Source of the DNA: Sisyra terminalis
Taxonomy: Eukaryota; Arthropoda; Insecta; Neuroptera; Sisyridae
Direction of reading: 5' to 3'
Length of the DNA stretch: 64,000 nucleotides
NCBI GenBank assembly: GCA_958496175.1
Contig: OY292280.1
Span: 21,762,001-21,826,000 of the forward strand
The translations under genes and the position numbers were made by a program. The notes beneath the pieces are model-generated. The model was not told the origin of the DNA. It searched no databases and was given only the letters and a program-made list of their open reading frames with translations. Shown here piece after piece: positions 35,701 through 50,999 of this stretch (position 1 is its first letter; each line of letters opens with the position of its first letter).

Positions 35701-38700
35701 TTTCTAATGCATAAAAAGGACATAAGGGATGTTTTCCTAACTAAATTAAAGTTGAATATTATAAACTAAACCATTCTTAACCACTATGCAAAAAATAAAA
35801 AGCATTTGTTACGTACATCTTCGGAAAATTGAAACTGGAAATTAAATTGATGAAAGTCTATGCGAAAAAATTCGACTGATATTGGGTCATTTAAAGAAGG
35901 TGACTTTTCATTATGAGGTCTAGTTTTCTCATCGGATTCTGAATTAAGGCTATCAAGTGAAATATAATAGGAAAACAATTTTGTCCTGTGTGCCAAAAGA
36001 CACCCGCAATATCGTTTCAAACTTTCAAAAAGGACAATTTTCTAATGCATAAAAAGGACATAAGGGATGTTTTCCTCACTAAATTAAAGTTGAATATTAT
36101 AAACTAAACCATTCTTAACCACTATGCAAAAAATAAAAAGCATTTGTTTCGTATATCTTTGGAAAATTAAAACTGGAAATTAAATTGTTGAAAGTCTAAG
36201 CGAAAAAATTCGACTGATATTGGGTCAATTAAAGAAGGTGACTTTTCATTATGAGGTCTAGTTTTCTCAACGGATTCTGAATTAAGGCTATCAAGTGAAA
36301 TATAATAGGAAAACAATTTTGTCCTGTGTGCCAAAGGACACCCGCAATATCGTTTCAAACTTTCAAAAAGGACAATTTTCTAATGCATAAAAAGGACATA
36401 AGGGATGTTTTCCTAACTAAATTAAAGTTGAATATTATAAACTAAACCATTCTTAACCACTATGCAAAAAATAAAAAGCATTTGTTACGTACATCTTCGG
36501 AAAATTGAAACTGGAAATTAAATTGATGAAAGTCTATGCGAAAATATTCGACAGATATTGGGTCATTTAAAGAAGGTGACTTTTCATTATGAGGTCTAGT
36601 TTTCTCATCGGATTCTGAATTAAGGCTATCAAGTGAAATATAATAGGAAAACAATTTTGTCCTGTGTGCCAAAAGACACCCGCAATATCGTTTCAAACTT
36701 TCAAAAAGGACAATTTTCTAATGCATAAAAAGGACATAAGGGATGTTTTCCTTCACTAAATTAAAGTTGAATATTATAAACTAAACCATTCTTAACCACT
36801 ATGCAAAAAATAAAAAGCATTTGTTACGTATATCTTTGGAAAATTGAAACTTAAAAATTAAATTGTTGAAAGTCTAAGCGTAAAAATTCGACTGATATTG
36901 GGTCACTTAAAGAAGGTGACTTTTCATTATGAGGTCTAGTTTTCTCAACGGATTCTGAATTAAGGCTGTCAAGTGAAATATAATAGGAAAAAAATTTTGT
37001 CCTGTGTGCCAAAAGACACCCGCAATATCGTTTCAAACTTTCAAAAAGGACAATTTTCTAATGCATAAAAAGGACATAAGGGATGTTTTCCTCACTAAAT
37101 TAAAGTTGAATATTATAAACTAAACCATTCTTAACCACTATGCAAAAAAAAAAAAGCATTTGTAACGTATATCTTTGGAAAATTGAAACTGGAAATAAAA
37201 TTGTTAAAAGTCAATGCGAAAAAATTCGACTGACATTGGGTCATTTAAAGAAGGTGACTTTTCATTATGAGGTCTAGTTTTCTCAACGGATTTTGAAATA
37301 AGGCTATCTAGTGAAATATAATAGGAAAAAAAATTTGTCCTGTGTGCCAAAAGACACCCGCAATATCGTTTCAATCTTTCAAAAAGGACAATTTTCTTAT
37401 GCATAAAAAGGATATAAGGGATGTTTTCCTTCACTTAATTAAAGTAGAAAATTATAAACTCAACCATTCTTAACCACTATGCAAAAAATAAAAAGCATTT
37501 GTTACGTATATCTTTGGAAAATTGAAACTGGAAATTAAATTGATGAAAGTCTATGCGAAAAAATTCGACTGATATTGGGTCATTTAACGAAGGTGACTTT
37601 TCATTATGAGGTCTAGTTTTCTCAACGGATTCTGAATTAAGGCTATCAAGTGAAATATAATAGGAAATCAATTTTGTCCTGTGTGCCAAAAGACACCCGC
37701 AATATCGTTTCAAACTTTCAAAAAGGACAATTTTCTAATGCATAAAAAGGACATAAGGGATGTTTTCCTCACTAAATTAAAGTTGAATATTATAAACAAA
37801 ACCATTCTTAACCACTATGCAAAAATAAAAAGCATTTGTTACGTATATCTTTGGAAAATTGAAACTGGAAATTAAATTGTTGAAAGTCTATGCGAAAAAA
37901 TTCGACTGATATAGGGTCATTTAAAGAAGGTGACTTTTCATTATGAGGTCTAGTTTTCTCAACGGATTCTGAATTAAGGCTATCAAGTGAAATATAATAG
38001 GAAAACAATTTTGTCCTGTGTGCCAAAAGACACCCGCAATATCGTTTCAAACTTTCAATAAGGACAATTTTCTAATGCATAAAAAGGACATAAGGGATGT
38101 TTTCCTCACTAAATTAAAGTTGATTATTATAAACTAAACCATTCTTAACCACTATGCAAAAATTAAAAAGCATTTGTTACGTATATCTTTGGAAAATTGA
38201 AACTGGAAATTAAATTGTTGAAAGTCTATGCGAAAAAATTCGACTGATATTGGGTCATTTAAAGAAGGTGACTTTTCATTATGAGGTCTAGTTTTCTCAA
38301 CGGATTCTGAATTAAGGCTATCAAGTGAAATATAATAGGAAAAAAATTTTGTCCTGTGTGCCAAAAGACACCCGCAATATCGTTTCAATCTTTCAAAAAG
38401 GACAATTTTCTTATGCATAAAAAGGATATAAGGGATGTTTTCCTTCACTTAATTAAAGTAGAAAATTATAAACTCAACCATTCTTAACCACTATGCAAAA
38501 AATAAAAAGCATTTGTTACGTATATCTTTGGAAAATTGAAACTGGAAATTAAATTGATGAAAGTCTATGCGAAAAAATTCGACTGATATTGGGTCATTTA
38601 ACGAAGGTGACTTTTCATTATGAGGTCTAGTTTTCTCAACGGATTCTGAATTAAGGCTATCAAGTGAAATATAATAGGAAATCAATTTTGTCCTGTGTGC

Positions 38701-41700
38701 CAAAAGACACCCGCAATATCGTTTCAAACTTTCAAAAAGGACAATTTTCTAATGCATAAAAAGGACATAAGGGATGTTTTCCTCACTAAATTAAAGTTGA
38801 ATATTATAAACTAAACCATTCTTAACCACTATGCCAAAAATAAAAAGCATTTGTTACGTATATCTTTGGAAAATTGAAACTTAAAAATTAAATTGTTGAA
38901 AGTCTAAGCGTAAAAATTCGACTGATATTGGGTCACTTAAAGAAGGTGACTTTTCATTATGAGGTCTAGTTTTCTCAACGGATTTTGAATTAAGGCTATC
39001 AAGTGAAATATAATAGGAAAAACATTTTGTCCTGTGTGCCAAAAGACACCCGCAATATCGTTTCAAACTTTCAAAAAGGACAATTTTCTAATGTATAAAA
39101 AGGACATAAGGGATGTTTTCCCCACTAAATTAAAGTTGAATATTATAAACTAAACCATTCTTAACCACTATGCAAAAAATAAAAAGCATTTGTTTCGTAT
39201 ATCTTTGGAAAATTAAAACTGGAAATTTAATTGTTGAAAGTCTATGCGAAAAATTTCGACTGATATTGGGTCAATTAAAGAAGGTGACTTTTCATTATGA
39301 GGTCTAGTTTTCTCAACGGATTCTGAATTAAGGCTATCAAGTGAAATATAATAGGAAAACAATTTTGTCCTGTGTGCCAAAAGACACCCGCAATATCGTT
39401 TCAAACTTTCAATAAGGACAATTTTCTAATGCATAAAAAGGACATAAGGGATGTTTTCCTCACTAAATTAAAGTTGATTATTATAAACTAAACCATTCTT
39501 AACCACTATGCAAAAATTAAAAAGCATTTGTTACGTATATCTTTGGAAAATTGAAACTGGAAATTAAATTGTTGAAAGTCTATGCGAAAAAATTCGACTG
39601 ATATTGGGTCATTTAAAGAAGGTGACTTTTCATTTTGAGGTCTAGTTTTCTCAACGGATTCTGAATTAAGGCTATCAAGTGAAATATAATAGGAAAACAA
39701 TTTTGTCCTGTGTGCCAAAAGACACCCGCAATATCGTTTCAAACTTTCAAAAAGGACAATTTTCTAATGCATAAAAAGGACATAAGGGATGTTTTCCTCA
39801 CTAAATTAAAGTTGAATATTATAAACTAAACCATTCTTAACCACTATGCAAAAAATAAAAAGCATTTGTTACGTATATCTTTGGAAAATTGAAACTGGAA
39901 ATTAAATTGTTGAAAGTCTTAGCGAAAAAATTCGACTGATATTGGGTCATTTAAAGAAGGTGACTTTTCATTATGAGGTCTAGTTTTCTCAACGGATTCT
40001 GAATTAAGGCTATCAAGTGAAATATAATAGGAATACAATTTTGTCCTGTGTGCCAAAAGACTCCCGCAATATCGTTTCAAACTTTCAAAAAGGACAATTT
40101 TCTAATGCATAAAAAGGACATAAGGGATGTTTTCCTTCACTAAATTAAAGTTGAATATTATAAACTAAACCATTCTTAACCACTATGCAAAAAAAAAAGC
40201 ATTTGTTACGTACATCTTTGGAAAATTGAAACTGAAAATTAAATTGATGAAAGTCTATGCGAAAAAATTCGACTGATATTGGGTCATTTAAAGAAGGTGA
40301 CTTTTCATTATGAGGTCTAGTTTTCTCAACGGATTCTGAATTAAGGCTATCAAGTGAAATATAATAGGAAAACAATTTTGTCCTGTGTGCCAAAAGACAC
40401 CCGCAATATCGTTTCAAACTTTCAAAAAGGACAATTTTCTAATGCATCAAAAGGACATAAGGGATGTTTTCCTCACTAAATTAAAGTTGAATATTATAAA
40501 CTAAACCATTCTTAACCACTTTGCAAAAATTAAAAAGTATTTGTTACGTATATCATTGGAAAATTGAAACTGGAAATTAAATTGTTGAAAGTCTTTGCGA
40601 AAAAATTCGACTGATATTGGGTCATTTAAAGAAGGTGACTTTTCATTATGAGGTCTAGTTTTCTCAACGGATTCTGAATTAAGGCTATCATGTGAAATAT
40701 AATAGGAAAAAAATTTTGTCCTGTGTGCCAAAAGACACCCGCAATATCGTTTCAAACTTTCAAAAAGGACAATTTTCTAATGCATAAAAAGGACATAAGG
40801 GATGTTTTCCTCACTAAATTAAAGTTGAATATTATAAACTAAACCATTCTTAACGACTATGCAAAAAATAAAAAGCATTTGTTACGTACATCTTTGGAAA
40901 ATTGAAACTGGAAATTAAATTGATGAAAGTCTATGCGAAAAAATTCGACTGATATTGGGTCATTTAAAGAAGGTGACTTTTCATTATGAGGTCTAGTTTT
41001 CTCAACGGATTCTGAATTAAGGCTATCAAGTGAAATATAATAGGAAAACAATTTTGTCCTGTGTGCCAAAAGACACCCGCAATATCGTTTCAAACTTTCA
41101 AAAAGGACAATTTTCTAATGCATAAAAAGGACATAAGGGATGTTTTCCTCACTAAATTAAAGTTGAATATTATAAACTAAACCATTCTTAACCACTATGC
41201 AAAAAAAAAAGCATTTGTTACGTACATCTTTGGAAAATTGAAACTGGAAATTAAATTGATGAAAGTCTATGCGAAAAAATTCGACTGATACTGGGTCATT
41301 TAAAGAAGGTGACTTTTCATTATGAGGTCTAGTTTTCTCAACGGATTCTGAATTAAGGCTATCAAGTGAAATATAATAGGAAAACAATTTTGTCCTGTGT
41401 GCCAAAAGACACCCGCAATATCGTTTCAAACTTTCAAAAAGGATAATTTTCTAATGCATCAAAAGGACATAAGGGATGTTTTCCTCACTAAATTAAAGTT
41501 GAATATTATAAACTAAACCATTCTTAACCACTATGCAAAAAATAAAAAGCATTTGTTTCGTATATCTTTGGAAAATTAAAACTGGAAATTAAATTGTTGA
41601 AAGTCTAAGCGAAAAAATTCGACTGATATTGGGTCAATTAAAGAAGGTGACTTTTCATTATGAGGTCTAGTTTTCTCAACGGATTCTGAATTAAGGCTAT

Positions 41701-42544
41701 CAAGTGAAATATAATAGGAAAACAATTTTGTCCTGTGTGCCAAAAGACACCCGCAATATCGTTTCAAACTTTCCAAAAGGACAATTTTCTAATGCATAAA
41801 AAGGACATAAGGGATGTTTTCCTAACTAAATTAAAGTTGAATATTATAAACTAAACCATTCTTAACCACTATGCAAAAAATAAAAAGCATTTGTTACGTA
41901 CATCTTCGGAAAATTGAAACTGGAAATTAAATTGATGAAAGTCTATGCGAAAAAATTCGACTGATATTGGGTCATTTAAAGAAGGTGACTTTTCATTATG
42001 AGGTCTAGTTTTCTCATCGGATTCTGAATTAAGGCTATCAAGTGAAATATAATAGGAAAACAATTTTGTCCTGTGTGCCAAAAGACACCCGCAATATCGT
42101 TTCAAACTTTCAAAAAGGACAATTTTCTAATGCATAAAAAGGACATAAGGGATGTTTTCCTCACTAAATTAAAGTTGAATATTATAAACTAAACCATTCT
42201 TAACCACTATGCAAAAAATAAAAAGCATTTGTTTCGTATATCTTTGGAAAATTAAAACTGGAAATTAAATTGTTGAAAGTCTAAGCGAAAAAATTCGACT
42301 GATATTGGGTCAATTAAAGAAGGTGACTTTTCATTATGAGGTCTAGTTTTCTCAACGGATTCTGAATTAAGGCTATCAAGTGAAATATAATAGGAAAACA
42401 ATTTTGTCCTGTGTGCCAAAGGACACCCGCAATATCGTTTCAAACTTTCAAAAAGGACAATTTTCTAATGCATAAAAAGGACATAAGGGATGTTTTCCTA
42501 ACTAAATTAAAGTTGAATATTATAAACTAAACCATTCTTAACCA
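32740..42544 (+). repeat. Duplication within block B (offset 6,425 then 6,085 bp)
   Basis: Monomers at 32,788, 33,081, 33,720, 34,094 and 34,432 recur exactly 6,425 bp (19 monomers) later. Downstream, 35,344 pairs with 41,429 and 35,491 with 41,576, an offset of 6,085. The second copy therefore lacks one monomer, the one with the GACTCCCGC variant near 34,985. Confidence 0.75.
36849..39066 (+). repeat. Short-range duplications of three and six monomers
   Basis: The unusual GAAACTTAAAAATTAAATTG occurs only at about 36,846 and 38,876, 2,030 bp apart (six monomers). The monomers at 37,477 and 38,491 are matched at 1,014 bp (three monomers), and the GAAAATTATAAACTCAACC variant accompanies both. 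Confidence 0.7.
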
Positions 42545-45500
42545 CTATGCAAAAATTAAAAAGTATTTGTTACGTATATCATTGGAAAATTGAAACTGGA
42601 AATTAAATTGTTGAAAGTCTTTGCGAAAAAATTCGACTGATATTGGGTCATTTAAAGAAGGTGACTTTTCATTATGAGGTCTAGTTTTCTCAACGGATTC
42701 TGAATTAAGGCTATCATGTGAAATATAATAGGAAAAAAATTTTGTCCTGTGTGCCAAAAGACACCCGCAATATCGTTTCAAACTTTCAAAAAGGACAATT
42801 TTCTAATGCATAAAAAGGACATAAGGGATGTTTTCCTCACTAAATTAAAGTTGAATATTATAAACTAAACCATTCTTAACGACTATGCAAAAAATAAAAA
42901 GCATTTGTTACGTACATCTTTGGAAAATTGAAACTGGAAATTAAATTGATGAAAGTCTATGCGAAAAAATTCGACTGATATTGGGTCATTTAAAGAAGGT
43001 GACTTTTCATTATGAGGTCTAGTTTTCTCAACGGATTCTGAATTAAGGCTATCAAGTGAAATATAATAGGAAAACAATTTTGTCCTGTGTGCCAAAAGAC
43101 ACCCGCAATATCGTTTCAAACTTTCAAAAAGGACAATTTTCTAATGCATAAAAAGGACATAAGGGATGTTTTCCTCACTAAATTAAAGTTGAATATTATA
43201 AACTAAACCATTCTTAACCACTATGCAAAAAAAAAAGCATTTGTTACGTACATCTTTGGAAAATTGAAACTGGAAATTAAATTGATGAAAGTCTATGCGA
43301 AAAAATTCGACTGATACTGGGTCATTTAAAGAAGGTGACTTTTCATTATGAGGTCTAGTTTTCTCAACGGATTCTGAATTAAGGCTATCAAGTGAAATAT
43401 AATAGGAAAACAATTTTGTCCTGTGTGCCAAAAGACACCCGCAATATCGTTTCAAACTTTCAAAAAGGACAATTTTCTAATGCATCAAAAGGACATAAGG
43501 GATGTTTTCCTCACTAAATTAAAGTTGAATATTATAAACTAAACCATTCTTAACCACTATGCAAAAAATAAAAAGCATTTGTTTCGTATATCTTTGGAAA
43601 ATTAAAACTGGAAATTAAATTGTTGAAAGTCTAAGCGAAAAAATTCGACTGATATTGGGTCAATTAAAGAAGGTGACTTTTCATTATGAGGTCTAGTTTT
43701 CTCAACGGATTCTGAATTAAGGCTATCAAGTGAAATATAATAGGAAAACAATTTTGTCCTGTGTGCCAAAAGACACCCGCAATATCGTTTCAAACTTTCC
43801 AAAAGGACAATTTTCTAATGCATAAAAAGGACATAAGGGATGTTTTCCTAACTAAATTAAAGTTGAATATTATAAACTAAACCATTCTTAACCACTATGC
43901 AAAAAATAAAAAGCATTTGTTACGTACATCTTCGGAAAATTGAAACTGGAAATTAAATTGATGAAAGTCTATGCGAAAAAATTCGACTGATATTGGGTCA
44001 TTTAAAGAAGGTGACTTTTCATTATGAGGTCTAGTTTTCTCATCGGATTCTGAATTAAGGCTATCAAGTGAAATATAATAGGAAAACAATTTTGTCCTGT
44101 GTGCCAAAAGACACCCGCAATATCGTTTCAAACTTTCAAAAAGGACAATTTTCTAATGCATAAAAAGGACATAAGGGATGTTTTCCTCACTAAATTAAAG
44201 TTGAATATTATAAACTAAACCATTCTTAACCACTATGCAAAAAATAAAAAGCATTTGTTTCGTATATCTTTGGAAAATTAAAACTGGAAATTAAATTGTT
44301 GAAAGTCTAAGCGAAAAAATTCGACTGATATTGGGTCAATTAAAGAAGGTGACTTTTCATTATGAGGTCTAGTTTTCTCAACGGATTCTGAATTAAGGCT
44401 ATCAAGTGAAATATAATAGGAAAACAATTTTGTCCTGTGTGCCAAAGGACACCCGCAATATCGTTTCAAACTTTCAAAAAGGACAATTTTCTAATGCATA
44501 AAAAGGACATAAGGGATGTTTTCCTAACTAAATTAAAGTTGAATATTATAAACTAAACCATTCTTAACCACTATGCAAAAAATAAAAAGCATTTGTTACG
44601 TACATCTTCGGAAAATTGAAACTGGAAATTAAATTGATGAAAGTCTATGCGAAAAAATTCGACTGATATTGGGTCATTTAAAGAAGGTGACTTTTCATTA
44701 TGAGGTCTAGTTTTCTCATCGGATTCTGAATTAAGGCTATCAAGTGAAATATAATAGGAAAACAATTTTGTCCTGTGTGCCAAAAGACACCCGCAATATC
44801 GTTTCAAACTTTCAAAAAGGACAATTTTCTAATGCATAAAAAGGACATAAGGGATGTTTTCCTCACTAAATTAAAGTTGAATATTATAAACTAAACCATT
44901 CTTAACCACTATGCAAAAAATAAAAAGCATTTGTTTCGTATATCTTTGGAAAATTAAAACTGGAAATTAAATTGTTGAAAGTCTAAGCGAAAAAATTCGA
45001 CTGATATTGGGTCAATTAAAGAAGGTGACTTTTCATTATGAGGTCTAGTTTTCTCAACGGATTCTGAATTAAGGCTATCAAGTGAAATATAATAGGAAAA
45101 CAATTTTGTCCTGTGTGCCAAAAGACACCCGCAATATCGTTTCAAACTTTCAAAAAGGACAATTTTCTAATGCATAAAAAGGACATAAGGGATGTTTTCC
45201 TCACTAAATTAAAGTTGAATATTATAAACTAAACCATTCTTAACCACTATGCAAAAAAAAAAGCATTTGTTACGTACATCTTTGGAAAATTGAAACTGGA
45301 AATTAAATTGATGAAAGTCTATGCGAAAAAATTCGACTGATACTGGGTCATTTAAAGAAGGTGACTTTTCATTATGAGGTCTAGTTTTCTCAACGGATTC
45401 TGAATTAAGGCTATCAAGTGAAATATAATAGGAAAACAATTTTGTCCTGTGTGCCAAAAGACACCCGCAATATCGTTTCAAACTTTCAAAAAGGACAATT

Positions 45501-48500
45501 TTCTAATGCATAAAAAGGACATAAGGGATGTTTTCCTCACTAAATTAAAGTTGAATATTATAAACTAAACCATTCTTAACGACTATGCAAAAAAAAAAGC
45601 ATTTGTTACGTACATCTTTGGAAAATTGAAACTGGAAATTAAATTGATGAAAGTCTATGCGAAAAAATTCGACTGATACTGGGTCATTTAAAGAAGGTGA
45701 CTTTTCATTATGAGGTCTAGTTTTCTCAACGGATTCTGAATTAAGGCTATCAAGTGAAATATAATAGGAAAACAATTTTGTCCTGTGTGCCAAAAGACAC
45801 CCGCAATATCGTTTCAAACTTTCAAAAAGGACAATTTTCTAATGCATAAAAAGGACATAAGGGATGTTTTCCTCACTAAATTAAAGTTGAATATTATAAA
45901 CTAAACCATTCTTAACGACTATGCAAAAAATAAAAAGCATTTGTTACGTACATCTTTGGAAAATTGAAACTGGAAATTAAATTGATGAAAGTCTATGCGA
46001 AAAAATTCGACTGATATTGGGTCATTTAAAGAAGGTGACTTTTCATTATGAGGTCTAGTTTTCTCAACGGATTCTGAATTAAGGCTATCAAGTGAAATAT
46101 AATAGGAAAACAATTTTGTCCTGTGTGCCAAAAGACACCCGCAATATCGTTTCAAACTTTCAAAAAGGACAATTTTCTAATGCATAAAAAGGACATAAGG
46201 GATGTTTTCCTCACTAAATTAAAGTTGAATATTATAAACTAAACCATTCTTAACCACTATGCAAAAAAAAAAGCATTTGTTACGTACATCTTTGGAAAAT
46301 TGAAACTGGAAATTAAATTGATGAAAGTCTATGCGAAAAAATTCGACTGATACTGGGTCATTTAAAGAAGGTGACTTTTCATTATGAGGTCTAGTTTTCT
46401 CAACGGATTCTGAATTAAGGCTATCAAGTGAAATATAATAGGAAAACAATTTTGTCCTGTGTGCCAAAAGACACCCGCAATATCGTTTCAAACTTTCAAA
46501 AAGGATAATTTTCTAATGCATCAAAAGGACATAAGGGATGTTTTCCTCACTAAATTAAAGTTGAATATTATAAACTAAACCATTCTTAACCACTATGCAA
46601 AAAATAAAAAGCATTTGTTTCGTATATCTTTGGAAAATTAAAACTGGAAATTAAATTGTTGAAAGTCTAAGCGAAAAAATTCGACTGATATTGGGTCAAT
46701 TAAAGAAGGTGACTTTTCATTATGAGGTCTAGTTTTCTCAACGGATTCTGAATTAAGGCTATCAAGTGAAATATAATAGGAAAACAATTTTGTCCTGTGT
46801 GCCAAAAGACACCCGCAATATCGTTTCAAACTTTCCAAAAGGACAATTTTCTAATGCATAAAAAGGACATAAGGGATGTTTTCCTAACTAAATTAAAGTT
46901 GAATATTATAAACTAAACCATTCTTAACCACTATGCAAAAAATAAAAAGCATTTGTTACGTACATCTTCGGAAAATTGAAACTGGAAATTAAATTGATGA
47001 AAGTCTATGCGAAAAAATTCGACTGATATTGGGTCATTTAAAGAAGGTGACTTTTCATTATGAGGTCTAGTTTTCTCATCGGATTCTGAATTAAGGCTAT
47101 CAAGTGAAATATAATAGGAAAACAATTTTGTCCTGTGTGCCAAAAGACACCCGCAATATCGTTTCAAACTTTCAAAAAGGACAATTTTCTAATGCATAAA
47201 AAGGACATAAGGGATGTTTTCCTCACTAAATTAAAGTTGAATATTATAAACTAAACCATTCTTAACCACTATGCAAAAAATAAAAAGCATTTGTTTCGTA
47301 TATCTTTGGAAAATTAAATTTGGAAATTAAATTGTTGAAAGTCTAAGCGAAAAAATTCGACTGATATTGGGTCAATTAAAGAAGGTGACTTTTCATTATG
47401 AGGTCTAGTTTTCTCAACGGATTCTGAATTAAGGCTATCAAGTGAAATATAATAGGAAAACAATTTTGTCCTGTGTGCCAAAGGACACCCGCAATATCGT
47501 TTCAAACTTTCAAAAAGGACAATTTTCTAATGCATAAAAAGGACATAAGGGATGTTTTCCTAACTAAATTAAAGTTGAATATTATAAACTAAACCATTCT
47601 TAACCACTATGCAAAAATTAAAAAGTATTTGTTACGTATATCATTGGAAAATTGAAACTGGAAATTAAATTGTTGAAAGTCTTTGCGAAAAAATTCGACT
47701 GATATTGGGTCATTTAAAGAAGGTGACTTTTCATTATGAGGTCTAGTTTTCTCAACGGATTCTGAATTAAGGCTATCATGTGAAATATAATAGGAAAAAA
47801 ATTTTGTCCTGTGTGCCAAAAGACACCCGCAATATCGTTTCAAACTTTCAAAAAGGACAATTTTCTAATGCATAAAAAGGACATAAGGGATGTTTTCCTC
47901 ACTAAATTAAAGTTGAATATTATAAACTAAACCATTCTTAACGACTATGCAAAAAATAAAAAGCATTTGTTACGTACATCTTTGGAAAATTGAAACTGGA
48001 AATTAAATTGATGAAAGTCTATGCGAAAAAATTCGACTGATATTGGGTCATTTAAAGAAGGTGACTTTTCATTATGAGGTCTAGTTTTCTCAACGGATTC
48101 TGAATTAAGGCTATCAAGTGAAATATAATAGGAAAACAATTTTGTCCTGTGTGCCAAAAGACACCCGCAATATCGTTTCAAACTTTCAAAAAGGACAATT
48201 TTCTAATGCATAAAAAGGACATAAGGGATGTTTTCCTCACTAAATTAAAGTTGAATATTATAAACTAAACCATTCTTAACCACTATGCAAAAAAAAAAGC
48301 ATTTGTTACGTACATCTTTGGAAAATTGAAACTGGAAATTAAATTGATGAAAGTCTATGCGAAAAAATTCGACTGATACTGGGTCATTTAAAGAAGGTGA
48401 CTTTTCATTATGAGGTCTAGTTTTCTCAACGGATTCTGAATTAAGGCTATCAAGTGAAATATAATAGGAAAACAATTTTGTCCTGTGTGCCAAAAGACAC

Positions 48501-49632
48501 CCGCAATATCGTTTCAAACTTTCAAAAAGGACAATTTTCTAATGCATCAAAAGGACATAAGGGATGTTTTCCTCACTAAATTAAAGTTGAATATTATAAA
48601 CTAAACCATTCTTAACCACTATGCAAAAAATAAAAAGCATTTGTTTCGTATATCTTTGGAAAATTAAAACTGGAAATTAAATTGTTGAAAGTCTAAGCGA
48701 AAAAATTCGACTGATATTGGGTCAATTAAAGAAGGTGACTTTTCATTATGAGGTCTAGTTTTCTCAACGGATTCTGAATTAAGGCTATCAAGTGAAATAT
48801 AATAGGAAAACAATTTTGTCCTGTGTGCCAAAAGACACCCGCAATATCGTTTCAAACTTTCCAAAAGGACAATTTTCTAATGCATAAAAAGGACATAAGG
48901 GATGTTTTCCTAACTAAATTAAAGTTGAATATTATAAACTAAACCATTCTTAACCACTATGCAAAAAATAAAAAGCATTTGTTACGTACATCTTCGGAAA
49001 ATTGAAACTGGAAATTAAATTGATGAAAGTCTATGCGAAAAAATTCGACTGATATTGGGTCATTTAAAGAAGGTGACTTTTCATTATGAGGTCTAGTTTT
49101 CTCATCGGATTCTGAATTAAGGCTATCAAGTGAAATATAATAGGAAAACAATTTTGTCCTGTGTGCCAAAAGACACCCGCAATATCGTTTCAAACTTTCA
49201 AAAAGGACAATTTTCTAATGCATAAAAAGGACATAAGGGATGTTTTCCTCACTAAATTAAAGTTGAATATTATAAACTAAACCATTCTTAACCACTATGC
49301 AAAAAATAAAAAGCATTTGTTTCGTATATCTTTGGAAAATTAAAACTGGAAATTAAATTGTTGAGAGTCTAAGCGAAAAAATTCGACTGATATTGGGTCA
49401 ATTAAAGAAGGTGACTTTTCATTATGAGGTCTAGTTTTCTCAACGGATTCTGAATTAAGGCTATCAAGTGAAATATAATAGGAAAACAATTTTGTCCTGT
49501 GTGCCAAAGGACACCCGCAATATCGTTTCAAACTTTCAAAAAGGACAATTTTCTAATGCATAAAAAGGACATAAGGGATGTTTTCCTAACTAAATTAAAG
49601 TTGAATATTATAAACTAAACCATTCTTAACCA
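40519..49632 (+). repeat. Higher-order repeat of six monomers (~2,026 bp)
   Basis: Three complete units start at 40,519, 42,545 and 47,607, each with the same order of six distinguishable monomers. The first carries CTATCATGTG and AAAAAGTATTTG, the third GATACTGGGTC, the fourth GGGTCAATTAAAG with CTTTCCAAAAGG, the fifth CATCTTCGG with CTCATCGG, and the sixth CCAAAGGACACC. A five-monomer partial unit lies at 45,919-47,606, and rearranged monomers fill 44,571-45,918 and 49,633-51,011. Units are nearly identical to each other while monomers within a unit differ, the signature of recent higher-order amplification. Confidence 0.85.
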
Positions 49633-50999
49633 CTATGCAAAAAATAAAAAGCATTTGTTACGTACATCTTCGGAAAATTGAAACTGGAAATTAAATTGAT
49701 GAAAGTCTATGCGAAAAAATTCGACTGATATTGGGTCATTTAAAGAAGGTGACTTTTCATTATGAGGTCTAGTTTTCTCATCGGATTCTGAATTAAGGCT
49801 ATCAAGTGAAATATAATAGGAAAACAATTTTGTCCTGTGTGCCAAAAGACACCCGCAATATCGTTTCAAACTTTCAAAAAGGACAATTTTCTAATGCATA
49901 AAAAGGACATAAGGGATGTTTTCCTCACTAAATTAAAGTTGAATATTATAAACTAAACCATTCTTAACCACTATGCAAAAAATAAAAAGCATTTGTTTCG
50001 TATATCTTTGGAAAATTAAAACTGGAAATTAAATTGTTGAAAGTCTAAGCGAAAAAATTCGACTGATATTGGGTCAATTAAAGAAGGTGACTTTTCATTA
50101 TGAGGTCTAGTTTTCTCAACGGATTCTGAATTAAGGCTATCAAGTGAAATATAATAGGAAAACAATTTTGTCCTGTGTGCCAAAAGACACCCGCAATATC
50201 GTTTCAAACTTTCCAAAAGGACAATTTTCTAATGCATAAAAAGGACATAAGGGATGTTTTCCTAACTAAATTAAAGTTGAATATTATAAACTAAACCATT
50301 CTTAACCACTATGCAAAAAATAAAAAGCATTTGTTACGTACATCTTCGGAAAATTGAAACTGGAAATTAAATTGATGAAAGTCTATGCGAAAAAATTCGA
50401 CTGATATTGGGTCATTTAAAGAAGGTGACTTTTCATTATGAGGTCTAGTTTTCTCATCGGATTCTGAATTAAGGCTATCAAGTGAAATATAATAGGAAAA
50501 CAATTTTGTCCTGTGTGCCAAAAGACACCCGCAATATCGTTTCAAACTTTCAAAAAGGACAATTTTCTAATGCATAAAAAGGACATAAGGGATGTTTTCC
50601 TCACTAAATTAAAGTTGAATATTATAAACTAAACCATTCTTAACCACTATGCAAAAAATAAAAAGCATTTGTTTCGTATATCTTTGGAAAATTAAAACTG
50701 GAAATTAAATTGTTGAAAGTCTAAGCGAAAAAATTCGACTGATATTGGGTCAATTAAAGAAGGTGACTTTTCATTATGAGGTCTAGTTTTCTCAACGGAT
50801 TCTGAATTAAGGCTATCAAGTGAAATATAATAGGAAAACAATTTTGTCCTGTGTGCCAAAAGACACCCGCAATATCGTTTCAAACTTTCAAAAAGGACAA
50901 TTTTCTAATGCATAAAAAGGACATAAGGGATGTTTTCCTTCACTAAATTAAAGTTGAATATTATAAACTAAACCATTCTTAACCACTATGCAAAAAATA

